From: Maribacter cobaltidurans
GTDB lineage: Bacteria; Bacteroidota; Bacteroidia; Flavobacteriales; Flavobacteriaceae
Length of the DNA stretch: 64,000 nucleotides
NCBI RefSeq assembly: GCF_002269385.1
Contig: NZ_CP022957.1
Coordinates: forward strand, 3,587,001-3,651,000
Direction of reading: 5' to 3'
A model generated the notes under the pieces. It saw only the letters and a list, made by a program, of their open reading frames with translations. It was not told the origin of the DNA and did not search any database. The translations under genes and the position numbers were made by a program. Positions 60,854 through 64,000 of this stretch are shown here, in pieces. Position 1 is the stretch's first letter, and every line of letters starts with the position of its first letter.

Positions 60854-61621
60854 ATGAACATTAAGGATAAAACATTTTTAATCACAGGCGGGGCTTCCGG
60901 ATTGGGAGCTGCCGTTGCCAATACGATTGTAGACCATGGTGGACATGTCCTTCTTATCGACCTAAAAGAAGCGGAGGGAAGCAGTTTGGCCAAAAATTTG
61001 GGAACGTCCGCATTGTTTAAAAAAGCGGATGTTACGGATGAGGAAAGTGTCCGTAGTGCGATAAATGATGGGGTTCAGAAGTTTGGGGTCCTTCACGGGG
61101 CCATCAGTTGTGCAGGAATTGGTCCGGCCTGGAGGGTATTGGGCAAGGAGGGTCTGCACGAACTGGAAGATTTTTCCAAAGTGATACAGGTCAATCTAAT
61201 AGGGACCTTTAATGTGCTGCGGTTGGCCGCTGAGGTAATCCAACAGAATGAAGTGGGTGAAAGCGGTGAGCGTGGGGTTATCATAAATACGGCTTCCGTC
61301 GCTGCCTTTGATGGTCAAATAGGGCAGGCAGCTTATTCGGCTTCCAAGGGAGGTATCGTTTCAATGACCTTGCCCATTGCCAGGGAGTTTGCCCGGTTTG
61401 GGATTCGGGTAATGACGATTGCCCCGGGTATATTCGAAACTCCGATGCTCCAAGGGTTGCCAGAGGATGCCAAGATATCCCTGGGGCAACAAATACCCTT
61501 TCCTTCCCGATTGGGTAAGCCGGAGGAATACGCGGCATTGGCAAAACATATCATTGAAAATCAAATGCTTAATGGCGAGGTAATTCGTTTGGACGGGGCC
61601 ATACGCATGACGGCTAAATAA
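60854..61621 (+). CDS. SDR family 3-hydroxyacyl-CoA dehydrogenase (type 2-like)
   Basis: 255 aa. NAD-binding [18 protein letters not shown] (9-26), catalytic Tyr and Lys in [23 protein letters not shown], Ser in [11 protein letters not shown]. The insertion and end pattern ([21 protein letters not shown] and [11 protein letters not shown]) match HSD17B10-like 3-hydroxyacyl-CoA dehydrogenases. Oxidises 3-hydroxyacyl-CoA to 3-ketoacyl-CoA. Preceded by a 218-bp AT-rich gap that likely holds a promoter. Confidence 0.88.
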   Translation: MNIKDKTFLITGGASGLGAAVANTIVDHGGHVLLIDLKEAEGSSLAKNLGTSALFKKADVTDEESVRSAINDGVQKFGVLHGAISCAGIGPAWRVLGKEGLHELEDFSKVIQVNLIGTFNVLRLAAEVIQQNEVGESGERGVIINTASVAAFDGQIGQAAYSASKGGIVSMTLPIAREFARFGIRVMTIAPGIFETPMLQGLPEDAKISLGQQIPFPSRLGKPEEYAALAKHIIENQMLNGEVIRLDGAIRMTAK

Positions 61622-61628
61622 ATGGAAT

Positions 61629-62408
61629 ATGGGTACAGACTATAAAAATATTAAAACGGAACTCAAGGGTAAGGTTTTCCTAGTCGGACTGAACCGACCG
61701 GAGAAACGGAATGCCGTAAATACGGATACGATTGTGGAGATTGAACATGTGTTTTCCAATGTTCCCAAAGAGGCCAAATGTATTTTAATCTATGGAGAGG
61801 GCAAGCATTTTTGTGCGGGGCTTGACCTATCGGATTTAAAGGAAAGTTCCGCCATCGAGGGCATGTTGCATTCCCGCAAATGGCACAGTGCCATGGATAA
61901 AATTCAATTCAGTACCGTTCCGGTGGTTGCGTTGTTGCACGGTGCCTGTGTAGGCGGTGGTCTGGAACTTGCAAGTGCCTGCCATATTCGGGTGGCCGAT
62001 GAATCCACCTTCTACGCCCTTCCAGAAGGCCAGCGCGGTATTTTTGTTGGGGGAGGGGGCTCTGTTCGACTTCCCAAACTTATCGGTGTTTCAAGAATGA
62101 CGGATATGATGCTGACAGGTCGCGTGTACAAGGCGGATGAAGGCTATCAAATAGGTTTGTCCCAATACATTGAAAAAACAGGAAAAGGCATGGAAAAAGC
62201 GGAGGAACTGGCGGAAAAAATTAGTGAAAACGCTCCCATGACCAATTTTGCGCTTACCAATATTCTGCCACGGATAGTGGATGGCGGTCATGATGTTGGT
62301 TTGATGATGGAATCTATGGCCGGTGCCATAGCCCAAGATGCCCCGGAGGCCAAACAACGGTTGAGGGACTTTTTGGAAGGCAGGGCAAAAAAAGTAGGAG
62401 AAAACTAA
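61629..62408 (+). CDS. Enoyl-CoA hydratase/isomerase family protein
   Basis: 259 aa crotonase. Oxyanion-hole segments HFCAGLDLSDL and HGACVGGGLELASACHIRVA; the following ALPEGQRGIFVGGGGSVRLPKLIG carries the Glu region. Hydrates or cleaves enoyl-CoA; next to a feruloyl-CoA-synthase-like ligase it might act on hydroxycinnamoyl-CoA. Starts 7 bp after the SDR gene. Confidence 0.87.
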   Translation: MGTDYKNIKTELKGKVFLVGLNRPEKRNAVNTDTIVEIEHVFSNVPKEAKCILIYGEGKHFCAGLDLSDLKESSAIEGMLHSRKWHSAMDKIQFSTVPVVALLHGACVGGGLELASACHIRVADESTFYALPEGQRGIFVGGGGSVRLPKLIGVSRMTDMMLTGRVYKADEGYQIGLSQYIEKTGKGMEKAEELAEKISENAPMTNFALTNILPRIVDGGHDVGLMMESMAGAIAQDAPEAKQRLRDFLEGRAKKVGEN

Positions 62409-62425
62409 GAATTTAGCATACAAAG

Positions 62426-62959
62426 ATGAGAACGAGAATATTGTTTTTTTGGGTGTGTTTGGTAATAGGCTTTTTTACTGAAGTAAATGCACAATCCAAA
62501 ATTCCTGAACCCACTTTGGAATTCCTTTTTGAGGAAAATGTCCTTTTGGAGCCGGCCCAGGAATTGGGTGTGACCACCTATGGTAACCGACGTATCATCA
62601 ATATCGTGGGAGGTACCTTTGAAGGTCCCAAATTAAAAGGAAAGATTTTAAGGGGTGGAGCCGATTGGCAAACCGTAAGGGAAGACGGTACGGCGGACCT
62701 TGTAGCACAATATACCCTTCAAACCGATGATGGCGCACTGATTTATATTGTAAACAAGGGGGTAAGACATGCCTCTCCGGAAGTTTTGCAACGCATGAAA
62801 AACGGTGAAGATGTGGACCCAAGTGAGTATTATATGCGCACGGCCGCCACTTTTGAAACCTCCCATGAAAAATATAAATGGCTCAATAAGATTATCGCCG
62901 TAGCCAGCGGTGCCCGTTTGGCGGACGAGGTCATCATACGTTTTTATCAAGTTAACTAG
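62426..62959 (+). CDS. DUF3237 family secreted protein
   Basis: 177 aa with a signal peptide (LFFWVCLVIGFFTEVNA). DUF3237 pattern: GNRRIINIVGGTFEGPKLKG, ILRGGADWQTVREDGTADL, YTLQTDDGALIYIVNKGVRH, YYMRTAATFETSHEKYKWLN. Barrel-like domain of unknown function; frequently encoded in aromatic catabolic gene groups. 17 bp after the hydratase gene. Confidence 0.82.
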   Translation: MRTRILFFWVCLVIGFFTEVNAQSKIPEPTLEFLFEENVLLEPAQELGVTTYGNRRIINIVGGTFEGPKLKGKILRGGADWQTVREDGTADLVAQYTLQTDDGALIYIVNKGVRHASPEVLQRMKNGEDVDPSEYYMRTAATFETSHEKYKWLNKIIAVASGARLADEVIIRFYQVN

Positions 62960-62963
62960 GGAT

Positions 62964-64000
62964 ATGTCGAAAAACACAGCGTCAGTGGAGGAAATAGCGT
63001 ATCTGGAAGTGCCGACGCTTCCAATAGACATTCAAAAAAGCGTAGATAATCAAGGGGTCATCTACTTAAAATCGAATATCCCCCTGGAACCCTGTCCGGA
63101 GACCATAACAGAACGGTTAGGGTATTGGGCAAAGCATACGCCCGATACGGTTTTTTTGGCACAGCGAGGTCCACTGGACGAATGGATAAAATTGACCTAC
63201 GCCCAAGTGTGGGAAAAGGTACAGCACCTGGCTCAGTTTTTACTGGAAAGTGACGCATCCGTAGAAAAACCTATTGCCATACTTTCAGGAAATGGTCTGG
63301 AACATGGGCTTTTGGCGCTGGCCGCCATGCATGTGGGAATTCCCTATGCACCCATCAGTCCTGCATATAGCTTAAGGTCGGATAAATATGAAAAACTGAT
63401 CCATTGTATCTCCTTATTGACACCGGGTTTGGTATTTGTTGACGATAAGTCGGTTTTTCAAAAGGCCTTGGCTGTCACTGCTCCAAATATTCCTGTGTTG
63501 ACAGTAACGAATGGTAGTACTTCCGACTATTCCTTTGAAGATGCGTTGAAGACTCCGGTAACCGAAGCGGTTCAAAATCGGAATAAACAAGTCGGTTCAA
63601 AAACCATCGCTAAAATATTGTTTACTTCTGGGTCTACGGGATTGCCCAAAGGGGTGATCAACACGCATTGCAATATGACCACCAACTGGCAACAGATTAC
63701 GCAGACCTTTCCCTTTTTTAAGGATGGAGGTTTAAAATTGATGGATTGGCTGCCCTGGAACCATACCTTTGGCGGGAACCACAATTTTGGTTTAGCCCTA
63801 TATAATGGCGGTACGCTGTATATCGATGAAGGAAATCCCACCCCAGACGGTATTCTAAAAACCGTTAAAAATCTAAAGGACTTGGCCCCAACGGTTTACT
63901 TTAACGTGCCCAAAGGCTTCGAGGAATTGATTCCATTTCTAAAAAAGGACGATGAACTGCGGGAATTGTTTTTCTCGCGCCTAAAGATGTTTTTCTATGC
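62964..64000 (+). CDS. Feruloyl-CoA-synthase-like AMP-forming ligase (3' end outside window)
   Basis: About 345 codons visible. AMP-binding P-loop ILFTSGSTGLPKGVINTH, then MDWLPWNHTFGGNHNFGLAL and GGTLYIDEGNPTPDG, which are characteristic of feruloyl-CoA synthases rather than general acyl-CoA ligases. It would activate hydroxycinnamates such as ferulate to the CoA thioester, feeding the hydratase, SDR and acyl-CoA dehydrogenase encoded upstream. Starts 4 bp after the DUF3237 stop. Confidence 0.85.
   Translation, partial: MSKNTASVEEIAYLEVPTLPIDIQKSVDNQGVIYLKSNIPLEPCPETITERLGYWAKHTPDTVFLAQRGPLDEWIKLTYAQVWEKVQHLAQFLLESDASVEKPIAILSGNGLEHGLLALAAMHVGIPYAPISPAYSLRSDKYEKLIHCISLLTPGLVFVDDKSVFQKALAVTAPNIPVLTVTNGSTSDYSFEDALKTPVTEAVQNRNKQVGSKTIAKILFTSGSTGLPKGVINTHCNMTTNWQQITQTFPFFKDGGLKLMDWLPWNHTFGGNHNFGLALYNGGTLYIDEGNPTPDGILKTVKNLKDLAPTVYFNVPKGFEELIPFLKKDDELRELFFSRLKMFFY

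Overview
The window looks like a chromosomal segment of a marine-type Flavobacteriaceae (Bacteroidota). The evidence is the BfmA/BtgA and DUF5712 (BtgB) mobilization pair, the AT-rich coding style with short lipoprotein signals, the TPR-histidine kinase type, DUF4202, DUF7009 and DUF3237 genes, and a mer operon run by an ArsR-type regulator. I cannot name the genus from sequence alone. No rRNA, tRNA or CRISPR array was recognised.

Left flank (1-4740): the 5' part of a secreted sialidase/BNR-like lipoprotein gene (minus strand, cut by the window edge), a mobilization remnant (candidate oriT plus two mob genes) and a secreted GH5-like glycoside hydrolase.

Centre (about 4740-52105): an integron-like gene-cassette array. 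I can define 19 cassettes, all transcribed on the minus strand, separated by about 115-180 bp imperfect palindromes that behave like attC sites. Each cassette begins with TT plus a cassette-specific core and ends with the complement of that core (for example GTTGTAGTG with CACTACAAC, GTTGTGGG with CCCACAAC, GTTGGCAT with ATGCCAAC). A tyrosine recombinase (52190-53305) lies at the right end, with an attI-like junction between it and the first cassette. Cargo ranges from tiny unknown proteins and lipoproteins to a four-copy NUMOD4/HNH-like gene, a MarC + DUF3124 pair, a multicopper oxidase with an outer-membrane protein, a mercury/organomercury resistance operon (merA, merB, merT-P type, an HMA protein, arsR-type regulator), and an 8.5-kb operon of a J-like/coiled-coil protein, a membrane coiled-coil protein, an Hsp70, a kinase-AAA+ fusion, a TerB-like protein and a DUF6804 protein.

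Ten of the 19 attC-like sites are interrupted by insertion sequences of three unrelated families: three IS91-like, four IS110-like and three IS1182-like copies. All lie at the same end of the site and all are oriented opposite to the cassettes. The IS110-like element has a non-coding leader that folds like a bridge RNA; its predicted target loop contains both halves of the attC edge. The IS1182-like insertions leave a clean ATTGT duplication, and matching empty sites exist in the same window.

Right flank (53306-64000): ordinary chromosome. It has a TPR-sensor histidine kinase, DUF4202, a precorrin-2 dehydrogenase with a DUF7009 partner, and a run of CoA-thioester catabolism genes (acyl-CoA dehydrogenase, AraC-type regulator, SDR, enoyl-CoA hydratase, DUF3237 protein, start of a feruloyl-CoA-synthase-like ligase), probably for phenylpropanoid or related aromatic acids.
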